Positions 25,237 through 33,911 are shown, counted from the stretch's first letter. The stretch is 42,779 bases of DNA from Hyphomicrobiaceae bacterium (GCA_013141255.1 JABFRJ010000120.1:1-42779), one strand, 5' to 3'. Notes: generated by a model not told the origin, from the sequence alone. Numbers and translations are program-made.

Positions 25237-27078
25237 CTAGGCGGCCTTCGGCCGTTTCGTGCCGAACAGCGCGTAAACTGGGTGTCGAAGCTCTACGGGA
25301 AGCCATCCAAGCTCTTTAGCCCCCTGCGCCGCCGCACTGGCGACAACCGGCTTTTTGGCCGCTTTGTCTGTCATTGCGATACCCATTTCAGCCAGCGCGG
25401 CGGTGGCGACTTTTGCAGAGGCTCTGTTGAAATAATCGACGGGATCGAAGTTGGCGCGCATGGCCTTGAGATAGACTGCGCCGGGCAACGAACCGACAAG
25501 CACATCGACGGCGGTGACATCCGGCTTTTTGTGGTTCAACTGACGTAGATCGAGCGCGCGACCTAGATTGTGTGCCAAAGTTGCTGCAGCGTTGCTTTGT
25601 GGGATAGCTTCAAAGGCGGCAGCAAACCCCTTCAGCACCTGAACATCGCCATTGTCGCCGCCGTCGTCATCACCATCCGTGTCGTCAGCAGACTGGCCGC
25701 TGTCTTTGGCCATGCCGTCAACCGTGATGCGCACCGGGCTCGTGCCGTAATAGCCTGCCGGCACCGGAGCAAGTGCGGCCGCAGCAACGCGAATTGCTAA
25801 GAGCGGGTTTTGTGCAAGCGCCTCAGCTACGGCAGCAGTTTGGAGCGCTGTGATATCAGCCAATAAGGCTTGGCTGATGTGCGCCCCCGCGTCTTCAGGA
25901 CTGTCCGCCGTCGAGCTATCGCCATCCGTATTGCCGCGTTGGCCGGGGTCGGCCGCTTTGCTCGCTGGCGTTTTATCACGGATGACACCATGCCGGATTT
26001 CAACAACGCCGCCGTCAATAGTCAGGATGCAACCGCTTTGTGCCTTCTGCGCCTTGGTGTACCCACGAAGTGCTGCTGCTTCCTCGATGGCATCGCGCGC
26101 GTTGCACGCGTCAGCGTAAGCATCATCATCTTGATTGTCGGATTTCTCGAGTGCGTCGATTTTCGTCTTAAGTTCAGCAACCAACACCTTTTCCTCTGGT
26201 GTGTATGCCTTACGTGCACCTTCAATGCGCGGCCATGACCAGATTTGTCCGCTCTTGAGCGTTGACCCAAGAACAGCGAACTGCCAGCCGTCCGCGACAA
26301 GTTCGGCGCAGCGCTCTGTGAGACGAGCGTCCACCAACTGATCCAGAAGGTCCTGATCTTCAATGTAGCCGTCGTTATCAAACAAGGATTCAACGACTTT
26401 GCCGCCGGCGGCCTTGTACTTGTCGATACCAACGAACAGCAGCCGCGGATCATTGATTTTAGCGCGGTCCTGAGTGAAATATGTTCGCACCCGCTGTGCC
26501 GAGATGAACCCTTGGTCTGCGAAGGCCTTGAATGCTTTGGCCTGCTTCTTGGCATCGCGGCACAGAGCAAACGCTTGAGCCGTTTCGGCATTGATCTTCC
26601 CGTCGCGCCATGCCTTGCGAATGGCCGGCGCCAGCGACCCGAGTGCAAGCCGCTGCCGCACAATCGCTGTTGTAACGCCATACCGGTGTGCAATTGCCCC
26701 TGCGTTGGCGCCGCCGCTGAACAGACGGGCAAAAACCTCAAACTCTTGCACGGGGTGCATGGGTTTGCGGCCGATATTTTCGATCAGCGATGTCTCGAGG
26801 GCTTGTTCATCATTCTCGTCACGGATATTGACATCAACGGTGCGTTCCGGAGCCCAGCGGCGTTGTTTGATCAGCTTGCCGATTGCGTGATAGCGGCGCT
26901 TGCCAGCCATGACCTCAAACTGCCCCTTGCTGACTTCGCGAACGATCAGCGGCTGCAGTAGGCCCTTGGCATCGATCAGCGCGGCCAGGTCGTCAACGTC
27001 CTTGTAACCGTCGGCTTCGCGAGCATTGATGGCGGCCGGAGCGGACAAGCTCGAATAGGGGACTGATTTCATGGTCAT
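25237..27078 (-). CDS. ParB/Srx-fold nuclease-like protein (large ParB-like)
   Basis: LAALIDAKGLLQPLIVREVSKGQFEVMAGKRRYHA, LIENIGRKPMHPVQEFEVFARL, HTH-like AIAHRYGVTTAIVRQRLALGSLAP. Confidence 0.85.
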   Translation of the reverse strand: MTMKSVPYSSLSAPAAINAREADGYKDVDDLAALIDAKGLLQPLIVREVSKGQFEVMAGKRRYHAIGKLIKQRRWAPERTVDVNIRDENDEQALETSLIENIGRKPMHPVQEFEVFARLFSGGANAGAIAHRYGVTTAIVRQRLALGSLAPAIRKAWRDGKINAETAQAFALCRDAKKQAKAFKAFADQGFISAQRVRTYFTQDRAKINDPRLLFVGIDKYKAAGGKVVESLFDNDGYIEDQDLLDQLVDARLTERCAELVADGWQFAVLGSTLKSGQIWSWPRIEGARKAYTPEEKVLVAELKTKIDALEKSDNQDDDAYADACNARDAIEEAAALRGYTKAQKAQSGCILTIDGGVVEIRHGVIRDKTPASKAADPGQRGNTDGDSSTADSPEDAGAHISQALLADITALQTAAVAEALAQNPLLAIRVAAAALAPVPAGYYGTSPVRITVDGMAKDSGQSADDTDGDDDGGDNGDVQVLKGFAAAFEAIPQSNAAATLAHNLGRALDLRQLNHKKPDVTAVDVLVGSLPGAVYLKAMRANFDPVDYFNRASAKVATAALAEMGIAMTDKAAKKPVVASAAAQGAKELGWLPVELRHPVYALFGTKRPKAA

Positions 27079-27116
27079 GTGGGAGCCCTCAGAAGTTGTA
27101 TCCGATAGATGTTCAA

Positions 27117-27605
27117 TTAGTGCGCCGGCGCCGGCTGGTCTGCATCGGTGGCAAAGAGATCGCCTTGAGTGCGCTTGCCCTTCAGGAATGCGCGGGCTTC
27201 CCGGCGCAGTTCTTCCAGCGCTTCAATCGCATCATCAGGCATAACGGGAGCGGTGCCACCTTCGTTGTATTGATCGAAAGGCAGGTGCGGTGTGTTGAAC
27301 GTGAATGGCGACTGCGAAGTCTTCAGATCAACTAAGCCGCTGATCACTGCGCCTTCAACGCCGCTGTCTTCGGACATGCTGAACGACACGCCGCCAATCC
27401 GAATAGCGCCGATCGCGTAGCTGACCGGCCATTCGAGGATGGTGCGGACGTGCTCGACCAATGCCGACATGGCATTCTTGAAGTCAGGGTGTGGCTCAGT
27501 GAAAATACGATGTGTCGTCTCGATTTCGTTCGAAGAGCCTTGGCCGCTGATATCCAGGATGTGAACAACGCCATCCTTGAACTTGATCTTTGCAATGCGC
27601 GACAT
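27117..27605 (-). CDS. Hypothetical phage protein
   Basis: Coherent ORF between ParB-like and YqaJ genes. Confidence 0.5.
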   Translation of the reverse strand: MSRIAKIKFKDGVVHILDISGQGSSNEIETTHRIFTEPHPDFKNAMSALVEHVRTILEWPVSYAIGAIRIGGVSFSMSEDSGVEGAVISGLVDLKTSQSPFTFNTPHLPFDQYNEGGTAPVMPDDAIEALEELRREARAFLKGKRTQGDLFATDADQPAPAH

Positions 27606-27640
27606 GGTTCGCCTTTTGGTTGGGTGTTGGGTGCGCTGGG

Positions 27641-28282
27641 TTACGCTGCGATGGGCCGGAACTTGGCGTTGAGTTCGCTCACGGTGTCATCGACCTCCTT
27701 TAGGAAGGTGATCACATCGCGCTCTATTTCCGCGAGTTTGATTGGGTCACGGGGAATGCGCCGGACTTCCAGCTGAAACTCTGGCGGCAGGCGCGGGTCG
27801 TAGCTTACGAAGTCCACCCATTTGCGGCCAGTGCACGCCAACTGCCAATGCATCTGCTGAAGGTAGGCGCTATCGATAGCGCCGCCGAGCAGGGTCTTGA
27901 TATGGGTTGCCGTGTTCGGGCATTTGATTTCCAATAGCCCATCATCATCAACTAGCCGGTCGGGAGAAGCGCACGCCATTGTAATTCGCGGGTGCATGAC
28001 CAGACCGACGCGTTCGCAGCGCGCCCCGGTCAAAAACTGGTATTGCATCCGCGCATTGTCTTCGTTCTCCTTCCCCCATTCCATCGGCTTTGTTGTGATA
28101 ATGTTTTCGATGGTGGTGCCGGTCAGCCGCTCGATCACGAGATCGGCAGCGTAGTTGGCCCGGCCTGCAGAGTATCCCTTGGCCGACTTTGCCAACACGT
28201 CTGACAGCCTGGACGCGGTGACTTTTCCGCGCCGCGCTTCAAACCATTCCGGAGAGTTCTGATCGCAGTCGATGACGATCAT
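27641..28282 (-). CDS. YqaJ-family viral recombinase / lambda-exonuclease-like nuclease
   Basis: SPEWFEARRGKVTASRLSDVL; GLLEIKCPNTATH; YLQQMHWQLACTGRKWVDFVSY. Confidence 0.9.
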   Translation of the reverse strand: MIVIDCDQNSPEWFEARRGKVTASRLSDVLAKSAKGYSAGRANYAADLVIERLTGTTIENIITTKPMEWGKENEDNARMQYQFLTGARCERVGLVMHPRITMACASPDRLVDDDGLLEIKCPNTATHIKTLLGGAIDSAYLQQMHWQLACTGRKWVDFVSYDPRLPPEFQLEVRRIPRDPIKLAEIERDVITFLKEVDDTVSELNAKFRPIAA

Positions 28283-28533
28283 GGCGTCACCGTTGCAGTC
28301 TGAGTTAAGGAGCGCTCTGCATTTTCGTGCCCGATCATCGCGTCAGCGATTGCAAACGCGTCGGCAGCAAATGCGCCCCAGTGTGCGCCAGCGCCGTCGT
28401 TGCACGCGAGTAGGCCCGCAAGCGCCTGCCCAGCGTACCACTGGCGCATCATCATGCCTTCTTGGTGGTAGTTGTACTGCGTATCTGGGCAAGGGAACGC
28501 ATGGGCGCCTTGGTCTTTTGGTTTGTGTGACAT
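28279..28533 (-). CDS. Hypothetical phage protein
   Basis: 4-nt overlap with YqaJ gene. Confidence 0.45.
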   Translation of the reverse strand: MSHKPKDQGAHAFPCPDTQYNYHQEGMMMRQWYAGQALAGLLACNDGAGAHWGAFAADAFAIADAMIGHENAERSLTQTATVTP

Positions 28534-28541
28534 GGTGCTCC

Positions 28542-29570
28542 TCAGTAGTTGATTGACACGTTTGGCACTTCACCGCGCACGATCAATTCGACCGCAGTGC
28601 GTGCAGCCTTGGTTGCGATGCCGGCGGCGACAAACGCTTCCATTGCCGAGCGGTTCACTGCTGCGCGGTGGTTTTTGTCGGCTTCGCGCTTTGCCTGTTC
28701 GTCAGCTTCGCGCTTTTGCTTCGCCGCCAATTCATCGCGCGCCTTTTGTTCGGCCCTGTCCGCGATGTCCTTCAATTCCTGTTCGCGCTTGGCAGCTTCT
28801 TGCCGCTCCTTGGCAAGTTGTGCTTCTGCGCGCGCTTCGGCTGCACGAACGCCTTCCTGGCGCAGAACCTCGTCACGCTCTGCGTCCGCTTCTTTCTTTT
28901 TCTGCGCGTCGATATCGGCACGCAGCTTGCGGAGTTCAGCGAGTTCCGCGGCGTCCTGTTCGCGCTTGATAGCGCTATCGAGCTTCGCTTTCAGGCTGGA
29001 GACCGCTTCACCGCGAATTTCAATTGCCGCTTCGAGGTAGTCACCAAAGTTGTCTTCGATCAGCTCGACAGCCTCGACTTCGGCCAACCGGTCGCGAATG
29101 ACTTCAGACGACCGCTCTGCGGCGTCGGTCAGTAGACTTTGCCATTCCTGAAGCTGACCCTTAATGTTGTCGTCGCGCTTTTTCTGCTCTGCTTCCCATG
29201 CAGTCAACGGCGCGCGCACGTCCTCCTTCCACTTGTCGAGCGTGTCGCGCGCGAATTTGCGATTGGCATCGATCTTCTTCGGGATTTCCTTTGCGACATC
29301 GGTGAGCTTTTTGCCAACATCGTCGATGTGCGTCTTGGACCGCGTGATGCTGTAGGCAAATGACGCAATGGCCTTGCGGCCGGCAGGCGTGGTGATGTCA
29401 CCGGCGAACGCGTCGATCTTTTCCTTGATCAGGTGCAGGGTTGGCTTGATTGCATCCTCGCCGCCGGTGAACACCGCATAGGCGTCCTTGTCCGACAGCG
29501 TAATGAGAGGGCCGACTTCCGCAGCATTGGAGGTATCGAAAATTGCGTCAGCTGTTGCTGTCGAGGTCAT
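28542..29570 (-). CDS. Coiled-coil protein of recombination cassette
   Basis: Extended charged helix-forming region between ERF and YqaJ genes; 4-nt overlap with the ERF gene. Confidence 0.6.
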   Translation of the reverse strand: MTSTATADAIFDTSNAAEVGPLITLSDKDAYAVFTGGEDAIKPTLHLIKEKIDAFAGDITTPAGRKAIASFAYSITRSKTHIDDVGKKLTDVAKEIPKKIDANRKFARDTLDKWKEDVRAPLTAWEAEQKKRDDNIKGQLQEWQSLLTDAAERSSEVIRDRLAEVEAVELIEDNFGDYLEAAIEIRGEAVSSLKAKLDSAIKREQDAAELAELRKLRADIDAQKKKEADAERDEVLRQEGVRAAEARAEAQLAKERQEAAKREQELKDIADRAEQKARDELAAKQKREADEQAKREADKNHRAAVNRSAMEAFVAAGIATKAARTAVELIVRGEVPNVSINY

Positions 29571-30406
29571 TGTGTTGCTCCATGGGTAACTGTGGCGGGC
29601 TTAGTTGCGGCATTGCCTTGTGCGTTCAACTTTTTGTTCAGGAGCGTTATTGCTTTCCCAAACTGGCTGACGTGCATGTCCGCTAAGCTTTCAATCCCGC
29701 CCAGTTCCAGGAAGTCGGCGATTTTGGTGTTGGTCTTGGTGATCAGTTGGGCAAGCTGCTTTTCCTGGTCGCCACTGATGTAGTCGGATGGCTCTGTTTC
29801 GGCAGGCGGTGTGCGGCCGTCAACATCGCGACCGACGGCAATGCCCAATGCCGCACGGAGGGTGTAGCGCTGCAGGTATGTCAACGAGGACGCGATGCTT
29901 TGAATTGCATTCTTGCCGCCTGAGTCGTCGCGGCCCGCTTCAAGTGTAGTTTCCGTAAACCAACCATCGTCGTGTGTAACGATGCAAGTTGCGCGAACGG
30001 GTTCTCCGACCTTTGCGCTGGTCTGCCACCGATAGCTCAAGCCATGCTTTGACAGTGACGCGCCAATGGCCGCTTCAATGTCGGCGATGTCTTCGTGCTT
30101 GTAGGATGTTGCAGCGCCACCCGTTTTTGACGGGTATGTAACGCCGTGCTTTTTGATGATTTGACCAAATTCAGCCTTAGCCGCAGCAAAGGATTTTTCG
30201 AATGCGCGGCGTGCGCGCTCATTGTGGACCCGCTGCATCAAATTGATGGCCTGCTCGATGCGAGCCATGTCGACATTAGGGTTCTCGACAAGGGATAAAA
30301 TTTTGTCGAGTTCCGACCGCTCAATAGGTTGATCGTTGTCCGTGGTTCGAGACACGGCAGTTGACGCGCGCGGGTGATCGACCGGCGCGAGCTCGGTTGC
30401 TGACAT
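29567..30406 (-). CDS. ERF-family ssDNA-annealing recombinase
   Basis: FEKSFAAAKAEFGQIIKKHGVTYPSKTGGAATSYKHEDIADIEAAIGASLSKHGLSYRW...SSLTYLQRYTLRAALGIA. Confidence 0.85.
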   Translation of the reverse strand: MSATELAPVDHPRASTAVSRTTDNDQPIERSELDKILSLVENPNVDMARIEQAINLMQRVHNERARRAFEKSFAAAKAEFGQIIKKHGVTYPSKTGGAATSYKHEDIADIEAAIGASLSKHGLSYRWQTSAKVGEPVRATCIVTHDDGWFTETTLEAGRDDSGGKNAIQSIASSLTYLQRYTLRAALGIAVGRDVDGRTPPAETEPSDYISGDQEKQLAQLITKTNTKIADFLELGGIESLADMHVSQFGKAITLLNKKLNAQGNAATKPATVTHGATQ

Positions 30407-30604
30407 CTAGCGTTGTCCTTTGGTTTGCTCAGGCGGCAGCACAAGGCTGCCCGCATCGACGGGGTAGGAAAACTCCGAGTGAAGCCGGTAAGCTGTTTTC
30501 CAGATCTCAGTTTCGTTTGGGTCGAATGGCAATCCGTCACGTGCCGCTGATGCACCACGCACGATCGTTGGAATGTCGCTTGACGTGATGTTGCTCAACG
30601 GCAT
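30407..30604 (-). CDS. Hypothetical, first gene of leftward early operon
   Basis: Downstream of candidate PL. Confidence 0.4.
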   Translation of the reverse strand: MPLSNITSSDIPTIVRGASAARDGLPFDPNETEIWKTAYRLHSEFSYPVDAGSLVLPPEQTKGQR

Positions 30605-30650
30605 GGCCGGGCTCTATGGTTATACGCAGCACCTCCTGGTTTACAAATGC

Positions 30651-30704
30651 AAGGTAGTTCACCAGCGGTGAAGTCGTCAATAGATAAAATTCACTGCCGG
30701 TGAG
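30651..30704 (-). promoter_or_regulatory. Candidate leftward early promoter (PL) with two operators
   Basis: Minus strand TTGACG-18 nt-TACCTT; operators TTCAC-CAGCG-GTGAA (30658-30672) and TTCAC-TGCCG-GTGAG (30690-30704). Confidence 0.65.
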
Positions 30705-30812
30705 TTTTGTTGTTCGTTGTGCGCGATCATGGTTGTTGCGCGCGCCGGTTGGACAACGTTGGTTGAATGCGGCTATCAGCCGACATGAGGTAGGCGGAAA
30801 GGTGGGACTGAA

Positions 30813-31289
30813 ATGAAATGCGCGCGGTCAATTGTGGTTCTGTATTTTGCGTTGGCGGGATGTGGACAGCACCCGCCGGCAGTGATCGCTGAACCTGTTG
30901 CACAACAGAAGTACGACCCGTTCCAGCCAACAACAAAAGAGCTGAACCAGAAGACTGCCGTTCAAGCGCTGAAGCCAACGACGCCGGCGGTGCTCTCGGA
31001 CCAACAAAAGTTGCGGATTACGGCCTATATTCGATCCACAATGAAAGACCCATCTTCGACCCGGATCGGCGACATTGCTTCCGGGCATGATGGGACCGGC
31101 GCAACAGCATTCTGCGTCTGGGTGAACTCAAAAAACAGTTACGGCGGATATACCGGTGCCAAGCCAATGGCGGGAAAGCTGTCCGCTCAAACGGTCGAAG
31201 AATTTGACTTCGACGTCTACGGTTACGATTTGCACGCGGTCTGCAAAGCGCTGGGTCTTGAACTTGCCAAAATTCGGAAGCCCACCTGA
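30813..31289 (+). CDS. Putative lipoprotein, lysogeny/moron candidate
   Basis: Signal peptide and lipobox LAGC (MKCARSIVVLYFALAGCGQ); in immunity region. Confidence 0.65.
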   Translation: MKCARSIVVLYFALAGCGQHPPAVIAEPVAQQKYDPFQPTTKELNQKTAVQALKPTTPAVLSDQQKLRITAYIRSTMKDPSSTRIGDIASGHDGTGATAFCVWVNSKNSYGGYTGAKPMAGKLSAQTVEEFDFDVYGYDLHAVCKALGLELAKIRKPT

Positions 31290-31374
31290 AGCTCAACGGC
31301 GCGCGGCATGCCGCGACTCACAATTCCGAATGCAGATTAAATTTGTATTTGGTTTGTTCTTGTGCTTGGCTTGA

Positions 31375-31662
31375 CTAGGGCCGGGCATTCCGCACGGCTT
31401 TTATCGCGTCCGCAGTCTCATAGCGAAGTCCAGATGGGTCTCCGCGGAATATCCAGTCGAGTGTCAAATGGTATGCGTCACAGAGCTTTATCGCGTTATC
31501 GATGCTCGGGCGCTTCTTGCCATTTTCATATTGATTGTACGTGTTTGGAGCTATTTGCGCGCGGTCGCAAAACTCATTTTGCTGAAGCCCCATCACCTGG
31601 CGGGTCAACGCAAGTCGCCTCCCAATTTCTATCATGCTGGTTTCGTCCGGGCCTTTTTTCAT
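31375..31662 (-). CDS. XRE-family CI-like repressor
   Basis: MKKGPDETSMIEIGRRLALTRQVMGLQQNEFCDRAQIAPNTYNQYENGKKRPSIDNAIKLCDAYHLTLDWIFRG; start codon uncertain (ORF track gives GTG at 31677). Confidence 0.85.
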   Translation of the reverse strand: MKKGPDETSMIEIGRRLALTRQVMGLQQNEFCDRAQIAPNTYNQYENGKKRPSIDNAIKLCDAYHLTLDWIFRGDPSGLRYETADAIKAVRNARP

Positions 31663-31713
31663 GCCCCGACACTGCACTTCTGTGGGCGCGATTTCTATTC
31701 GCCAAACACGATG

Positions 31714-31743
31714 TTGACAAACTTCACTATAGGTGAATAATAT
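31714..31743 (+). promoter_or_regulatory. Candidate rightward early promoter (PR) with operator in the spacer
   Basis: TTGACA-18 nt-TAATAT with TTCAC-TATAG-GTGAA (31723-31737). Confidence 0.75.
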
Positions 31744-31748
31744 TGATC

Positions 31749-32018
31749 ATGTCGAACTCAAAAATCCTTACATCAATTGCCGAAGTCGTCAAAGCATTTG
31801 GCGGAACGACAGGTATGGCGGAGTGGGCCGGCATTGGGTTGCCAGCTGTCAGTAATTGGATTGCAAAAGGGCAGATCCCTCCTGGATGGCACTTTCGTCT
31901 CGACAAGGAAGCGCAGCGTAGAGGGTACACGATTGACCCGTGCGTATTTGACGATCGACTGCCCGCACCACAACGGCTTCCGAACAGGAAGCCAGGCGGC
32001 TTACGTGCGGTTGGTTAG
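31749..32018 (+). CDS. Cro-like HTH regulator
   Basis: MSNSKILTSIAEVVKAFGGTTGMAEWAGIGLPAVSNWIAKGQIPPGWHF; divergent from repressor. Confidence 0.75.
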   Translation: MSNSKILTSIAEVVKAFGGTTGMAEWAGIGLPAVSNWIAKGQIPPGWHFRLDKEAQRRGYTIDPCVFDDRLPAPQRLPNRKPGGLRAVG

Positions 32019-32082
32019 CGCTGTTGTCACGCAGTAGCGTAATTGATTGAGAGTTGTTGCCTGATTTTCAGTGCGGGTAGCG

Positions 32083-32159
32083 TTGAGCGGTTGCGTTGCA
32101 AGTCTTCCCCCAGATCAACCGGGCCCCCGACCCTCCCGGCCTGCGATGCAACCGTTCAA
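32083..32159 (+). ncRNA. Candidate structured RNA / long hairpin between cro-like and replication gene
   Basis: TTGAGCGGTTGCGTTGCA / TGCGATGCAACCGTTCAA pair over 18 positions with three G-U wobbles on the + strand. Confidence 0.45.
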
Positions 32160-32201
32160 CAGTACCCGTTCCTAGTCGCGTTGTGTTTCGCCAGTAGCGT
32201 T

Positions 32202-32266
32202 CGGCGCTCGGGAGTCGCGGTAAAGGTGGGTTGCCCCACAATCCACCGGCAGGCATCCGAGCGCCG
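32202..32266 (+). other. Inverted repeat with nested hairpin
   Basis: CGGCGCTCGG (32202-32211) / CCGAGCGCCG (32257-32266); nested GTGGG-TTGC-CCCAC. Confidence 0.6.
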
Positions 32267-32320
32267 CGCGATAACGGCGATCCGTTGCTGCCCTTCTTGT
32301 GGGCGTTTCCTCCCTAACTC

Positions 32321-32346
32321 GGCGGTTCTTCTCGTGAGGAACCGCC
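32321..32346 (+). other. Hairpin, possible terminator or attenuator
   Basis: GGCGGTTC-N10-GAACCGCC followed by ACTTTTA. Confidence 0.5.
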
Positions 32347-32553
32347 ACTTTTAGGTGAGGAGTGAGTTGAGTGCGCGACGTTCAAGCGTCGCGGCCAGGG
32401 GACTAGGGGTGTTCATTTCCGCGTTTGTTTACGCGACCCGTTTCGGTCGCGATGAGACCAGTGAGGCGTTCAATCGGCCTCGCGGGGCGACGACGTTCGT
32501 TATCGCATCACGCGATTTTCCGTCAAGGCCCGCGACCAACGGAACTGTGGGCA

Positions 32554-33567
32554 ATGTCGACGTTACAACGACCAAAAACAATTTACCGGACCGCGAGCCG
32601 AGACAACCCATATGCGCAGATCGTGCGTGCAATGTTGCAAGACCCGTCTTTGTCGCTGGAAGCGGCGGGTGCACTTGGATTTATATTGAGCCTTCCGGAC
32701 AATTGGTCGTTCAACCTCGAATGGCTATGCGCAACACGCCGCGTAGGACGTGACAAAGCACAACGGATAGTGCGTGAGCTAATTGACAGAGGGTATTGCA
32801 AGAGGTCTCAAGATCGGGCTGCAACCGGTCGCCATGCGCCTGTGGAATACCTGTTTTCTGATGATCCAAAAGCCTTCTCACCGCAGCCTGAAAATCCGGT
32901 TGCCGTGACACAAGATGTAGTAGGACGGCAACCGGGTTTTCCGTCAACGGTTCAGCCGCTCACGGTAAATCCGTCACTACATAATAGACAGTCCAACAAA
33001 TCAAAAAGTAACAAAGCAAACATCAGTCCGCCAACCACAAGCCTTGCTTTGCAAGGGACTGAGACAGTGCTGGACGCGCTGGCATTGCCATTCACAACTG
33101 CCGTCGTGAACGAGATCACAGCTCTTGGCGTTGATGTTGAAAACCTGTTGACGCGATACGCTGAGCGAACGAAGGGCAAGCGCATCCGTGACCCGAACGC
33201 GTACTTGCTGCAAATGGGGCGCGACGAGGTCGCCAAGGCTGTGGGCGTCACCGCTGAACAGGTGAAGGCCAGCAACTCCAAAAACCGCGAAACGCGCGTC
33301 GCTTCCTCAGCAGAAGCATTGCGGGCATTCAACACACCGAGCGACGCCGTCCTAAAACGTCCTAGCGCTCGCAATTGCAAGTACCTGCCAGAAATTATTG
33401 CGGGGTTAGCGCGCCAAACCTTCCGCTCGCAGGAAGAATGCGATCGCGCGCTGCAAATGCAAATCACAAACGCCCGATTTCGTCCGCCGACAGGTTCGCT
33501 GGTTGGTGGCGCTGGGTTGGTGCCGAGTCAATCTGAACAACCACCCCAGGAGACGGAACCGTCATGA
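32554..33567 (+). CDS. Helix-turn-helix replication protein (replisome organizer-like)
   Basis: MSTLQRPKTIYRTASRDNPYAQIVRAMLQDPSLSLEAAGALGFILSLPDNWSFNLEWLCATRRVGRDKAQRIVRELIDRGYCKRSQDR N-terminal HTH. Confidence 0.65.
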   Translation: MSTLQRPKTIYRTASRDNPYAQIVRAMLQDPSLSLEAAGALGFILSLPDNWSFNLEWLCATRRVGRDKAQRIVRELIDRGYCKRSQDRAATGRHAPVEYLFSDDPKAFSPQPENPVAVTQDVVGRQPGFPSTVQPLTVNPSLHNRQSNKSKSNKANISPPTTSLALQGTETVLDALALPFTTAVVNEITALGVDVENLLTRYAERTKGKRIRDPNAYLLQMGRDEVAKAVGVTAEQVKASNSKNRETRVASSAEALRAFNTPSDAVLKRPSARNCKYLPEIIAGLARQTFRSQEECDRALQMQITNARFRPPTGSLVGGAGLVPSQSEQPPQETEPS

Positions 33568-33911
33568 GCATTGCACTCGACAAGTTCACCGCCGACCTTG
33601 ACCGGCTGCTGCTGGCAACGAAAGAACGCAACAACGTGACCGTCGTCGCAACCGAAGAGTTGGCACGCGAAGCCCGCTTGCTCGACATGTTGAAAAAGCA
33701 AATCGCGGTCAACGTTGACAAGCGCTTTGCCGTTTTGGTTGCGCTGACGCAGCCGCAACCAATGCCGCATAACTTCTCCGGAGGCGGGTATGGGGTCGAT
33801 ATCAGCCAGGCTGGCAAGGTTGAATCGCTGACACTCCGCGGTGGGAATGAAAGCGCAGAGCCGTTCCCACGCGTCCTGGGTCAACGCGATCAATTCGGGA
33901 AGGCAAACTGA
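33564..33911 (+). CDS. Hypothetical phage protein
   Basis: 4-nt overlap with previous gene. Confidence 0.5.
   Translation: MSIALDKFTADLDRLLLATKERNNVTVVATEELAREARLLDMLKKQIAVNVDKRFAVLVALTQPQPMPHNFSGGGYGVDISQAGKVESLTLRGGNESAEPFPRVLGQRDQFGKAN

Noticed and set aside
31302-31315. Perfect 14-bp palindrome CGCGGCATGCCGCG between convergent lipoprotein and repressor genes
   Set aside because: Could be a terminator stem, but there is no T tract on either side and short GC palindromes are common; insufficient evidence.
32355-32753. 132-aa ORF before the replication gene
   Set aside because: Overlaps the better supported 32554..33567 gene, spans several hairpins, and has no coding-like features.
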